The translations under genes and the position numbers were made by a program. This document shows, piece by piece, positions 1 through 8,747 of a stretch of DNA of 64,000 bases. This stretch comes from Micromonospora alfalfae (GTDB taxonomy: Bacteria; Actinomycetota; Actinomycetes; Mycobacteriales; Micromonosporaceae): assembly GCF_022230925.1 (NCBI RefSeq), contig NZ_JAKKFH010000041.1, forward strand, positions 1-64,000, read 5' to 3'. The notes below the pieces were generated by a model. The model was given only the letters and a program-made list of their open reading frames with translations, made no database searches and was not told the DNA's origin. Within the stretch, counting starts at the first letter, position 1. The number at the start of each line of letters is the position of its first letter.

Positions 1-20
1 CCCGCCGCCCGCCGCCCGCC

Positions 21-100
21 GCAAGATCGTGCTCGATCCTGGATGTAGTGGTATCGGGCGGCGTCGAGGCCACTATTTCCAGGATCGAGGGCGATCTTGC
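21..100. repeat. imperfect palindrome with GCAAGATCG ends
   Basis: Bases 21-51 and 70-100 are imperfect reverse complements, 31 bases each, around an 18-base loop. The outer ends read GCAAGATCG and CGATCTTGC. A second element with the same CGATCTTGC core lies near 42.9 kb in another intergenic gap, so this looks like a dispersed palindromic family rather than a one-off terminator. That there are more copies elsewhere in the genome is inference. Confidence 0.7.
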
Positions 101-164
101 GCCTGTTCGCGGGGCGTGGTCGTCGGACGGGCCCCACCTTGCGGGTCTCCGGGTTCGACCCACG

Positions 165-227
165 AGGTCCCGGTCGCATCAGGTCCGCCCGCACCAGGTC
201 CGCGCGCAGCAAGGTCCGCGCGCATCA
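165..227. repeat. degenerate 16-bp tandem repeat, four units
   Basis: Four successive units start with AGGTC at about 165, 181, 196 and 212 and are 15-16 bases long. The last two differ at only one base (AGGTCCGCGCGCAGCA and AGGTCCGCGCGCATCA). A fifth, poorer unit may begin at 228. No function can be read from this. Confidence 0.6.
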
Positions 228-247
228 AGGTCGGCGTCGGCGCGCCA

Positions 248-322
248 GATCCACTCGGGTTCAGGGAAAAGGGGGTGTCCCTGGCGTGCGGACACCCCCT
301 TTTCAAGAAACCGGAGTGGATC
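248..322 (-). terminator. long hairpin downstream of hisG, possible terminator or mobile palindrome
   Basis: Arms 248-280 and 290-322 pair over 33 bases: nine outer pairs, one mismatch, four pairs, a four-base internal loop and fifteen perfect inner pairs around a nine-base loop. It lies about 33 bases after the hisG stop. It has no T-run of the usual intrinsic type, so termination is an inference; a non-autonomous repeat is the alternative. Confidence 0.5.
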
Positions 323-354
323 AAGCCACGGAGCCGCCTCGGGTACGAGAACGG

Positions 355-1200
355 TCAGAGGCGGCAGGCGTGGATGTTGGTGACGAGGATGGCGCGGGCG
401 CCCAGTTCGTACAGTTCGTCCATGATGCGGTGCACGTCGTCGCGGAGCACCATCGCCTGCACCGCCACCCAACCTTCGCGGTGCAGCGGCGACACGGTGG
501 GCGACTCGATGCCGGGGGTGAGCCCGCTGGCCCGGTCCAGCAGACCGGCCGGCACGTCGTAGGCGAGCATCACGTAGCGGCGGGCCACCAGCACACCGTG
601 CAGGCGGCGCAGCAACTGCTCGGCCTGCGGTTGCGCGGGCGCGCCGGCGCGCCGGACCAGCACCGCCGACGAGCGCAGCAGGGGCTCACCGAAGACCACA
701 AGACCCGCCTGGCGCAGGGTCGCGCCGGTTTCCACCACGTCCGCGATGACGTCGGCGACACCGAGGCGTACGGCGTTCTCCACAGCGCCGTCGAGGCGGA
801 TCACGTCGGCCTTGACGCCCACGTCGCCGAGGTGCCGTTCGACCAACCCCGGGTACGCGGTGGCGATGCGGTGGCCGCCCAGCTCCTGCACGGAGGCGAT
901 GTCGTCGGGGCGGGCGGCGAAGCGGAAGGTGGCCCGACCGAAGGCGAGGTCGACGACCTCCTCGGCCGGCGCGGCCGAGTCGATCAGCAGGTCCCGGCCG
1001 GTGATCCCTAGGTCGAGGTCACCGGAGCCGACGTAGGTGGCGATGTCCTTCGGGCGCAGGTAGAAGAATTCGACGTCGTTGGCCTCGTCCCGGCAGACGA
1101 GGTCCTTGGGGTCGGTGCGCTGGCGGTAGCCCGCCTCGCGCAGCATCTGGGCGGCCGGTTCGGCCAGGGTGCCCTTGTTGGGAATGGCGACACGCAGCAT
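355..1200 (-). CDS. hisG: ATP phosphoribosyltransferase (HisG)
   Basis: First enzyme of histidine biosynthesis: it joins ATP and PRPP to give phosphoribosyl-ATP in the cytoplasm. The 281-residue protein begins MLRVAIPNKGTLAEPA, typical of the long form of HisG. The PRPP-binding loop is visible at about residues 155-168 (DVVETGATLRQAGL). The C-terminal third, from about 210, matches the ACT-like regulatory domain of the long form, which binds histidine and needs no HisZ partner. It is 49 bases downstream of hisE on the same strand, so the two are probably co-transcribed. The ATG at 1200 opens the conserved N-terminus. Confidence 0.97.
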   Translation of the reverse strand: MLRVAIPNKGTLAEPAAQMLREAGYRQRTDPKDLVCRDEANDVEFFYLRPKDIATYVGSGDLDLGITGRDLLIDSAAPAEEVVDLAFGRATFRFAARPDDIASVQELGGHRIATAYPGLVERHLGDVGVKADVIRLDGAVENAVRLGVADVIADVVETGATLRQAGLVVFGEPLLRSSAVLVRRAGAPAQPQAEQLLRRLHGVLVARRYVMLAYDVPAGLLDRASGLTPGIESPTVSPLHREGWVAVQAMVLRDDVHRIMDELYELGARAILVTNIHACRL

Positions 1201-1249
1201 GACGGAGTGCTCCTTCGATCCGGTTGGCGATCAACAGGGGTGGGGGCAC

Positions 1250-1513
1250 TCACAGATGTCGGTAGACGTCCTTGAGGTCGAGACCGCTGGCGAGCATCAG
1301 CACCTGGACCTGGTAGAGCAGTTGGGAGATCTCCTCGGCGGTTCGCTCCGGCCCCTCGTGCTCGGCGGCCATCCACGACTCGGCCGCCTCCTCGACGACC
1401 TTCTTGCCGATGAAGTGCACGCCCTTGTCCAGCGCGGCGACGGTGCCCGAGCCCGGGGTGCCGGCGGCGGCCTTGGCCTGCAGCTCGGCGAACAACTCCT
1501 CGAACGTCTTCAC
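1250..1513 (-). CDS. hisE: phosphoribosyl-ATP pyrophosphatase (HisE)
   Basis: Second step of histidine biosynthesis, hydrolysing phosphoribosyl-ATP to phosphoribosyl-AMP and pyrophosphate. The 87-residue protein has the MazG-like all-alpha fold signature, with KKVVEEAAESWMAA as the acidic metal-binding helix and EEISQLLYQVQVLM following. The GTG at 1513 is chosen over the upstream frame start at 1546 because conserved similarity begins at KTFEELFAEL and GGAAG lies upstream. It directly precedes hisG, the usual actinobacterial pair. Confidence 0.93.
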   Translation of the reverse strand: MKTFEELFAELQAKAAAGTPGSGTVAALDKGVHFIGKKVVEEAAESWMAAEHEGPERTAEEISQLLYQVQVLMLASGLDLKDVYRHL

Positions 1514-1603
1514 GGGGAACGATTCTTCCAGCCACCCGGGCGGCACCGCGCGTCCGGGTCCGTCGAAATCCAGTAAGCGGACAATTCCCTACCAACATGG
1601 TGG

Positions 1604-1613
1604 GACAATTGTC
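1604..1613. promoter_or_regulatory. GACAATTGTC palindrome in the hisE/ABC divergent gap
   Basis: A perfect ten-base palindrome sits 34 bases before the ABC lipoprotein start. GGACAATT also occurs about 27 bases earlier (near 1579), and an imperfect CCCTACCA/TGGTGGG hairpin lies between the copies. The position between divergent genes fits an operator, but no regulator can be named. Confidence 0.3.
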
Positions 1614-1646
1614 GATCGATGCCCATGGAGCTCTACGCTGTCCGCC

Positions 1647-2510
1647 ATGGCCAGCCGCTCACGTCTTCTCGCGCTCACCTTCGCCGGTGCCGTCGTCGTA
1701 GCCACCGCCGGATGCGCGCCACAGGACGAGAAACCCACCCCCACTGTCACCGCAGCGCCGTCCTGCGCCAAGGACAGCCTGCCCACGCGTACGCCGGGCA
1801 AGCTGACCATCGCCACCGACCAGCCCGCGTACGAGCCGTGGTTCGCCAAGGACAAGCCGGACAGCGGCGAGGGCTTCGAATCCGCTGTCGCGTACGCGGT
1901 GGCCGAGAAGCTCGGCTACGCCCGCGCCGACGTCACCTGGATCCGGGTCAAGTTCGACACCGCCATCGCGCCGGGGCCGAAGGACTTCGACTTCGACATC
2001 AACCAGTTCTCCATCACCGACGAGCGCAAGCAGGCGGTCGACTTCTCCGCGCCGTACTACCTGGTGCGGCAGACCGTCATCGCGTTGAAGTCCTCGAAGA
2101 TCGCCGGCCGGAAGTCGCTGGCCGAGCTGCGGGACGCCCGGCTCGGCGCGCAGGTCGGCACCACCAGCTACCAGGCGATCACCGACGTGATCAAGCCAAC
2201 CGCCAAGCCGCACGTCTACAACAGCAACGACGACGCCAAGAAGGCCCTTCAGAACGGACAGCTCGACGGTCTCGTGGTCGATCTTCCGACCGCCTTCTAC
2301 ATCACCGGTGCGGAGATCACCGACGCGACGATCGTCGGGCAGGTGCCGCAGGTCGGTACGCCCGAGGCGTTCGGGTTGCTGCTGGACAAGAACTCCCCAC
2401 TGACCTCCTGCGTGAGCGGCGCGGTCGGTCAGCTCACCACGGCGGGCACCCTGAAGGAGCTGGAACAGAAGTGGCTCGCGCAGGTGGCGGGGGCGGCCGA
2501 GCTGCGGTGA
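1647..2510 (+). CDS. amino-acid ABC transporter substrate-binding lipoprotein
   Basis: Extracytoplasmic binding protein for a polar amino-acid uptake system (SBP_bac_3 family). A 23-residue lipoprotein signal ends in VATAGC, the cysteine being the lipidation site. The mature part has features of this family: LTIATDQPAYEPWF near the start, FDFDINQFSITDERKQAVDF in the middle, and a VGTTSYQAI lobe-two segment. The ATG at 1647 was chosen because the signal peptide starts there. The permease and ATPase follow with tight spacing. The ligand cannot be fixed from sequence; histidine, glutamine or arginine-type substrates are usual for the family. Confidence 0.93.
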   Translation: MASRSRLLALTFAGAVVVATAGCAPQDEKPTPTVTAAPSCAKDSLPTRTPGKLTIATDQPAYEPWFAKDKPDSGEGFESAVAYAVAEKLGYARADVTWIRVKFDTAIAPGPKDFDFDINQFSITDERKQAVDFSAPYYLVRQTVIALKSSKIAGRKSLAELRDARLGAQVGTTSYQAITDVIKPTAKPHVYNSNDDAKKALQNGQLDGLVVDLPTAFYITGAEITDATIVGQVPQVGTPEAFGLLLDKNSPLTSCVSGAVGQLTTAGTLKELEQKWLAQVAGAAELR

Positions 2511-3352
2511 CGCTCCTGGATCAGGTGCCCTCGGAGGCGCAGCTGCGGCGGTCGGCGTACCGGCGTCGGCAGACCGTCTACAGCGTGCTCGTCGCGGCGT
2601 CCTCGACGGCGGCGCTCGGCACGCTGCTGGTGATCGCGGTGACCGGAGCGCCGGGCTGGAACCGGGTCCGGCGCTCGTTCCTGGATCCGGAGATCGCCCG
2701 CGACGCGCTGCCGACGGTGCTGAGCGGGCTGTGGCTCAACGTACGGCTGCTGGCCTGCTGTGCGGTCGGCGCGCTGCTGCTCGGGCTGGTGATCGCGGTG
2801 CTGCGGACGCTACGCGGGCCGGTCTTCTTCCCGGTCCGCGCGCTGGCCGCCGGCTACACCTACACCTTCCGCGGCCTACCGTTGATCATCGTCTTGTACC
2901 TGCTCACCCTCGGCGTGCCGGGGCTGCGGTTGCAGGGCATGCCGCCGGTGCTGGTGCTGGGTGGGATCGCGTTGGTCCTCACCTACGGCGGCTACCTCGC
3001 CGAGGTGTTCCGGGCCGGCATCGAGTCGGTGCACTCCAGCCAACTCGCCGCGGCCCGCTCGTTGGGCCTGACCTACCGGCAGACGATGCGGCACGTGGTC
3101 CTGCCGCAGGCCGTCCGCCGGGTGGCGCCACCCCTGCTCAACGACGTGGTGGCGTTGCAGAAGGACGTCGGGCTGGTCTCGCTGGCCGGGCCGATCGACG
3201 CGGTCCGCGCCGCGCAGATCGCCACCGCCCAGACCTTCAACTACACGCCGTACGTCGTGGCGGGGGTGCTCTTCGTGCTCCTCGCGATCCCGCTGATCGC
3301 GGTCACCGACTGGGTGACGCTACGCGCTGCCCGCCGACAGTCGGGAGGCTGA
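2507..3352 (+). CDS. amino-acid ABC transporter permease
   Basis: Inner-membrane channel subunit of the importer, HisM/GlnP type, 281 residues. Several hydrophobic segments are evident. The cytoplasmic EAA loop that contacts the ATPase is seen in EVFRAGIESVHSSQLAAARS followed by LGLT. The GTG start overlaps the TGA of the binding-protein gene (GTGA), which argues for translational coupling. The N-terminus before the first membrane segment is about 25 residues and basic, consistent with the positive-inside rule. Confidence 0.94.
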   Translation: MTLLDQVPSEAQLRRSAYRRRQTVYSVLVAASSTAALGTLLVIAVTGAPGWNRVRRSFLDPEIARDALPTVLSGLWLNVRLLACCAVGALLLGLVIAVLRTLRGPVFFPVRALAAGYTYTFRGLPLIIVLYLLTLGVPGLRLQGMPPVLVLGGIALVLTYGGYLAEVFRAGIESVHSSQLAAARSLGLTYRQTMRHVVLPQAVRRVAPPLLNDVVALQKDVGLVSLAGPIDAVRAAQIATAQTFNYTPYVVAGVLFVLLAIPLIAVTDWVTLRAARRQSGG

Positions 3353-3355
3353 CCC

Positions 3356-4099
3356 ATGGCGTTGTTGCGCTGTCGGGGCCTGCGCAAGGAGTTCGGCGGG
3401 CACGCCGTGCTCGACCACCTCGATCTGACCGTCGCCGAGCATCAGGTGGTGGCAGTGATCGGCGCGTCCGGGTCCGGCAAGTCGACCCTGCTGCGCTGCG
3501 TCAACCTGCTGGACGATCTCGACGACGGCACCATCGAGTTGGACGGGGAGGACATCTCCGATCCACGGGTGGACCCGGACCGGGTCCGGCGGCGGATCGG
3601 CATGGTGTTCCAGGCGTACAACCTCTTTCCGCACCTGAGCGTGTTGGACAACATCACTCTCGCGCCGCGCCGCGTACACGGGCGGGGCCGGGCGGAGGCC
3701 GAGGCGCAGGCCCGGGAGCTGCTCGACCGGGTGGGGCTCGGCGCCAAGGCGGACGCCTACCCGGACCGGCTCTCCGGCGGGCAGCAGCAGCGGGTGGCCA
3801 TCGTCCGGGCGCTGGCCAACTCACCTCGACTGATGCTGCTCGACGAGGTCACCTCCGCGCTCGACCCGGAGCTGGTCGGCGAGGTGCTGGCGATGATCCG
3901 CGACCTGAAGGCCGACGGCATGACAATGGTGCTGGCCACCCACGAGATGGGCTTCGCCCGGGAGGTCGCCGACCAGGTGTGCTTCCTCGACGCCGGGCGG
4001 GTCGTCGAGAGCGGCCCGCCCGGGCAGGTGCTCGGCGAGCCGACGCAGCCTCGTACCCGGCAGTTCCTGCGCCGGATCATCGAGGCCGGCCGTCTCTGA
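3356..4099 (+). CDS. amino-acid ABC transporter ATP-binding protein (GlnQ-like)
   Basis: ATPase that powers the uptake system. Walker A is GASGSGKST at residues 36-44, the signature LSGGQQQR at 139-146, Walker B LMLLDE at 159-164, the D-loop SALD follows, and the H-loop histidine is near residue 196 (ATHEMGF). The length of 247 residues is normal for the HisP/GlnQ family. It begins four bases after the permease stop, so the three genes form one operon. Its stop codon lies inside a strong hairpin that probably ends transcription. Confidence 0.96.
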   Translation: MALLRCRGLRKEFGGHAVLDHLDLTVAEHQVVAVIGASGSGKSTLLRCVNLLDDLDDGTIELDGEDISDPRVDPDRVRRRIGMVFQAYNLFPHLSVLDNITLAPRRVHGRGRAEAEAQARELLDRVGLGAKADAYPDRLSGGQQQRVAIVRALANSPRLMLLDEVTSALDPELVGEVLAMIRDLKADGMTMVLATHEMGFAREVADQVCFLDAGRVVESGPPGQVLGEPTQPRTRQFLRRIIEAGRL

Positions 4100-4122
4100 A
4101 GGCCCGCCTTCAGAGACGGCCG
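4087..4122. terminator. 16-bp perfect hairpin overlapping the ABC ATPase stop codon
   Basis: Bases 4087-4102 and 4107-4122 are perfectly complementary around a four-base loop. The TGA of the ATPase gene (4097-4099) is inside the left arm. The ribH gene converges from the other side, so the hairpin could act for both strands. There is no T-run. Confidence 0.6.
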
Positions 4123-4152
4123 AGGCGGCGGCGCCAGAGACGGCCGAGGCGG
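4111..4152. repeat. 18-bp direct repeat between convergent genes
   Basis: CAGAGACGGCCGAGGCGG occurs at 4111-4128 and again at 4135-4152. The first copy shares its left part with the hairpin stem, so the repeat probably arose by a short local duplication. Confidence 0.6.
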
Positions 4153-4169
4153 TCGAGGCGCCAGAGGCG

Positions 4170-4672
4170 TCAGCCGCCGAAGCCGACTCGCTGGGCGTTG
4201 CCCGCCGCAACGGTCCGCACGGCCAACGCCGCGTCGAGCGCCGCCACCGTGGCGGCCCAGCCCTTGTCCTCCGCCGAGCCGGGCAGACCGGCGCGGTCGC
4301 GGGCCTGCTCGATGGTCTCCACCGTCAACACTCCGTGCGCCACCGGCTTGCCCTCGTCCAACGCCACCCGGGTCAGCCCGTCGGTGACCGAACGGCAGAC
4401 GTAGTCGAAGTGGGCGGTGGAACCCCGGACCACCACGCCGAGGGCGACCACCACGTCGCAGCGGCGGGCGAGGGCCTGCGCGACCACCGGCAGCTCGACC
4501 GAGCCGGCAACCCGGGCGACCACGGAACGCGCGCCGCACGCCTCGGCGGCTGCCACCGCACGCTCCAGCATGTGGTCGGTCAGCTCGCCGTGCCAGCGGG
4601 CGGCAACGACCCCGACGGTCAGCCCCGCGGCGTCGACCGCCTCGACTCCCGGCTCACCGAAACCCGCCATCG

Positions 4673-4676
<4 letters not shown>
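4170..4676 (-). CDS. ribH: 6,7-dimethyl-8-ribityllumazine synthase
   Basis: Penultimate riboflavin step: condenses the pyrimidine from the RibD branch with 3,4-dihydroxy-2-butanone 4-phosphate from RibBA. The 168-residue protein shows VGVVAARWHGELTDHMLERA near the N-terminus, VARVAGSVELPVVAQALA, and VALGVVVRGSTAHFDYVC, which carries the active-site histidine region. The ATG at 4676 overlaps the ribBA stop as ATGA. It is the last gene of the operon. Confidence 0.95.
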
Positions 4677-5934
<1,258 letters not shown>

Positions 5935-5938
<4 letters not shown>

Positions 5939-6624
5939 GCGACAGCCTCCGTGTAGATGGGCGTACGGACGGTCGCCGGTCGGGCGGCGCGGGAGGTGCG
6001 CCACCAGGCGGCGAAGCCCCAGACGCAGAGGGCGCCGTAGATCAGGTACATGACGGCCGAGGGGTAGAACCCGCCGCGCAGCAGCAGCGGCACGCCCACC
6101 GCGTCCACGGCGATCCAGAGCAGCCAGAACTCCACCCAGCCGCGGGCCATGCCGTACGTGGCCAGCAGGCTGCCGGTGAGGATCCAGGCGTCGGGCAGAG
6201 GGCCCCACGAGCCCAGGGCCTTGAGCAGCGGGTACGCCGCGGCGGTGCCGATCACGGCGGCCACCAGCAGCATCAGTCGCTCCCGTCCGGTGGCCCAGCG
6301 CGGCACGACCGCGGCCTGCCCGGCGTCGGCGCGACGGTTGCGCTGCCAGCGCCACCAGCCGTAGACGCTGACCGCGAAGAAGAACACCTGCCGGCCGGCC
6401 TGCCCGTACAGGTCGTGCTCCTGCGGGGTGGCGAACACCCCGCCGAGGAAGACGGTGAGGAGCAGCGCGTTACCGATCATGCCGACCGGCCACGCCCAGA
6501 CCAGCCGGCGCAACCCGAGCAGCGCCGAGACCAGCCCGAACGCGTTGCCGACGATCTCCCTGGCCAGCACCGGAGAGCCGGCTACGTGCACCTGGGCGTC
6601 CAGCAGCCAACTGAGCGGACCCAT
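5935..6624 (-). CDS. PnuC-family membrane transporter, probable riboflavin or vitamin permease
   Basis: A 229-residue membrane protein with six or seven hydrophobic segments and the family's tryptophan-rich VYGWWRWQRN region near residue 85. PnuC-family proteins carry out facilitated uptake of vitamins that are then phosphorylated inside the cell. The known subfamilies take nicotinamide riboside (PnuC), thiamine (PnuT) or riboflavin (PnuX). This gene lies inside the riboflavin operon, overlapping ribE and ribBA by ATGA at both ends, and shares its FMN riboswitch. Riboflavin is therefore the likely substrate. That assignment is context-based; nicotinamide riboside remains possible. Confidence 0.85.
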
Positions 6625-7268
6625 CACGCCACCCCGCCCGGCTGCGCGGCAGCCCCGCTGGCGTCGGCGTGGGTGAGCCGGTCGCCGAGCAGCCGCTCGA
6701 CGTACTTGGCCAGCACGTCGACCTCCAGGTTGACCGGGTCGCCGACGCCCTTCGCGCCGAGCGTGGTCAGCTTCAGCGTGGTCGGGATCAACCCGACGGC
6801 GAACTCGTCCGCGCCGACGGCGACCACCGTCAACGAGACACCGTCGATGGTGATCGAGCCCTTCTCCACCACGTACCGGGACAGGGCGGCGGGCAGTCGG
6901 AACCGGACGGTCTCCCACTGCTCGGCCGGCTCCCGGGAGATCAGCTCACCGACGCCGTCGACGTGGCCCTGCACCAGGTGCCCGCCGAGCCGGCTGCCGA
7001 GCGCGGCGGCCCGCTCCAGGTTGACCGGGTCGCCGGGGCGCAGCGCGCCCAGCGCGGAGCGGCGCAGCGTCTCCCCCATCACGTCGGCGGTGAAGACACC
7101 GTCGGCCACCTCCACGACGGTCAGGCAGACACCGTTGACGGCGATCGAGTCGCCGTGCCGGGCGTCGGACGTGACCAACGGGCCGCGTACGCCCAGCAGC
7201 GCCGAATCGCCTGCCGTCGGCGCCACCCGGACGATCTCGCCCAATTCCTCGATAATGCCGGTGAACAT
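6624..7268 (-). CDS. ribE: riboflavin synthase alpha chain
   Basis: Last step of riboflavin synthesis, dismutation of two lumazine molecules. The protein begins MFTGIIEELGEI as in the family and consists of two lumazine-binding repeats, roughly 1-95 and 96-195. Each carries a copy of the motif: VNGVCLTV in the first and IDGVSLTV in the second. The length of 214 is standard. It starts one base after the ribD stop and overlaps the PnuC-like gene by ATGA. Confidence 0.97.
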   Translation of the reverse strand: MFTGIIEELGEIVRVAPTAGDSALLGVRGPLVTSDARHGDSIAVNGVCLTVVEVADGVFTADVMGETLRRSALGALRPGDPVNLERAAALGSRLGGHLVQGHVDGVGELISREPAEQWETVRFRLPAALSRYVVEKGSITIDGVSLTVVAVGADEFAVGLIPTTLKLTTLGAKGVGDPVNLEVDVLAKYVERLLGDRLTHADASGAAAQPGGVA

Positions 7269-7269
7269 C

Positions 7270-8331
7270 TCAGCCCTCCCTTTTGCGGGGCAAAGCGGTG
7301 ATCCGGAGATCCGGACCGATCTGCGTAACGTCGACGAACTCCAGATCGATGGCCTCGGCGATGGTGGTCACTCCCGCGTCGACCAGAGCGGTCGGGCCGG
7401 CGCCGAGCAACCGCGGCGCGACGTACCCGACGATCTTGTCGACCAGGCCGGCCTCCAGGAACGCGCCGGCCAGCCGGGGGCCGCCCTCCAGCAGCACCGC
7501 ACGGACCCCGCGCTGGTGCAGCGCCGCGAGCAGCGCCGACAGGTCGACCCGGCCGTCCGGGTCGGCGCCGACCTCGTCGGCGGTCGCGATCCACGTGCGC
7601 GCGGCGCCGTCGCGGACCCGGGCGTCAGCCGGGGTACGCCCCGAGCTGTCCACCACCACCCGCAGCGGCTGCCGGATGGCCAGGCTGCCGTCGCGCAGGT
7701 TGCGGGCGGTCAACCGGGGGTCGTCGGCGAGCACCGTGCCCACCCCGGCGATGACCGCGTCGACGGTGCCGCGCAGCGCGTGCACGTCGATCCGGGCCGC
7801 CTCCGAGGTGATCCACATGCTGGTGCCGTCCACCGCGGCGGAGCGCCCGTCGAGCGTGGCGGCGTACTTCCAGATCACGTACGGCCAGCCGCGGCGCATC
7901 GAGGTCAACCACGCGACGTTGCCGGCCTCGGCCTCCTCGCCGCGTACCCCCAGATCGACCCGGACCCCGGCGGCGCGCAAGGTGGCGGCGCCCCCGGAAG
8001 CGACAGGGGTCGGGTCGGGTACGGCGATGACCACCCGGCCCACCCCGGCCTGGACGAGCGCGGAACTACAGGGGCCGGTGCGGCCGGTGTGGTCGCAGGG
8101 TTCCAGTGTGACGACAGCTGTGCCGCCCTTGGCCCGCTGCCCGGCCTGCGCCAGGGCGACGATCTCGGCGTGCGGCCCCCCGGCGTAGGCGTGGAAGCCC
8201 TCGCCCACCACCTCGCCGTCGGCGTCGAGGAGCACGCACCCGACCACGGGGTTGGGGCTGGTGGTGCCGAGCCCGCGCGCTGCCAACTCGATCGCACGCC
8301 GCATCGCCTCATCAACGGAGACGCTGGCCAT
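7270..8331 (-). CDS. ribD: bifunctional deaminase/reductase of riboflavin synthesis (RibD)
   Basis: Carries out the second and third steps after GTP cyclohydrolase II: deamination then NADPH reduction. The N-terminal deaminase (about 1-145) has the zinc motif GPHAEIVAL and EPCDHTGRTGPC. The C-terminal reductase (about 150-353) shows PYVIWKYAATLDGRSA and LLEGGPRLAGAFL. It is the first gene of the operon, about 170 bases after the riboswitch aptamer. ATG 8331 is assumed; no strong ribosome site is clear there. Confidence 0.96.
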   Translation of the reverse strand: MASVSVDEAMRRAIELAARGLGTTSPNPVVGCVLLDADGEVVGEGFHAYAGGPHAEIVALAQAGQRAKGGTAVVTLEPCDHTGRTGPCSSALVQAGVGRVVIAVPDPTPVASGGAATLRAAGVRVDLGVRGEEAEAGNVAWLTSMRRGWPYVIWKYAATLDGRSAAVDGTSMWITSEAARIDVHALRGTVDAVIAGVGTVLADDPRLTARNLRDGSLAIRQPLRVVVDSSGRTPADARVRDGAARTWIATADEVGADPDGRVDLSALLAALHQRGVRAVLLEGGPRLAGAFLEAGLVDKIVGYVAPRLLGAGPTALVDAGVTTIAEAIDLEFVDVTQIGPDLRITALPRKREG

Positions 8332-8421
8332 CGCCCTGCCCCTGCCCTCTCACTCGCCGGTCCGCGCGCGGGCGGTCAGGGAGGCGGTGGCCATGGGGCC
8401 ACTGGCAGGCGGTGGCGGATT

Positions 8422-8446
8422 CCGGGAACGGCACAGCCGCCCCGGG
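8422..8446 (-). promoter_or_regulatory. possible expression-platform hairpin between riboswitch and ribD
   Basis: In transcript sense, CCGGGGCGGC pairs with GCCGTTCCCGG around a short loop, a GC-rich stem with a small internal mismatch. It lies between the FMN aptamer and ribD, where an expression platform is expected. No T-run follows, so it may act on translation or through Rho rather than as a classic terminator. Confidence 0.35.
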
Positions 8447-8504
8447 AGGGTCGGCACGGCACGCTGAAGCCAGCGGCCGGCTCGGACCCGTCCGTCCCGC
8501 GCGC

Positions 8505-8662
8505 TGTCTCCCATCCGGACTGTCTGGGCGCGGACGAACCGCCCCCAACCGTCGGCCCCGGATTTTCACCAGGTCCACCGGACGGCAGAGCCGTCCGGGT
8601 CGCGGGCTGACCACGGTTGGACCGTGGATCACCGCCGGTTCGGAATTTCACCGAGTCCCGCC
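8505..8662 (-). ncRNA. FMN riboswitch (RFN element)
   Basis: The minus strand has the conserved RFN blocks in order: GGTGAAATTCCGAACCGGCGG, then AGCCCGCGACC, then TGGTGAAAATCCGGGGCCGAC, and finally AGTCCGGATGGGAGA. The two outer blocks pair to form P1. This aptamer binds FMN and lowers expression of riboflavin genes. Here it sits upstream of ribD and so should control all five operon genes, including the PnuC-like transporter. Expression between the aptamer and ribD covers about 170 bases. Confidence 0.95.
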
Positions 8663-8747
8663 AGCGCGTGGTGGGTACACGGGAAGTCTTACACGCCGAT
8701 CCGGCTCTGCCGCCACCTAGGCGAGCTACTTCACAGCGCTATCACGC

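Larger units (their letters stand above)
1..354. other. repeat-rich intergenic stretch downstream of hisG
   Basis: No convincing gene lies here; the overlapping frames lack family resemblance. The stretch holds three structures listed separately: a 31-base-arm palindrome, four degenerate 16-base tandem units, and a long hairpin. The left edge of the window opens with a short run of CCCGCCG repeats. Because hisG reads leftward into this region, the hairpin nearest its stop could end hisG transcription. Confidence 0.6.

Noticed and set aside
6415..8610. 731-residue plus-strand open frame
   Set aside because: It covers ribE, ribD and the FMN riboswitch in antisense and shows no conserved domain.
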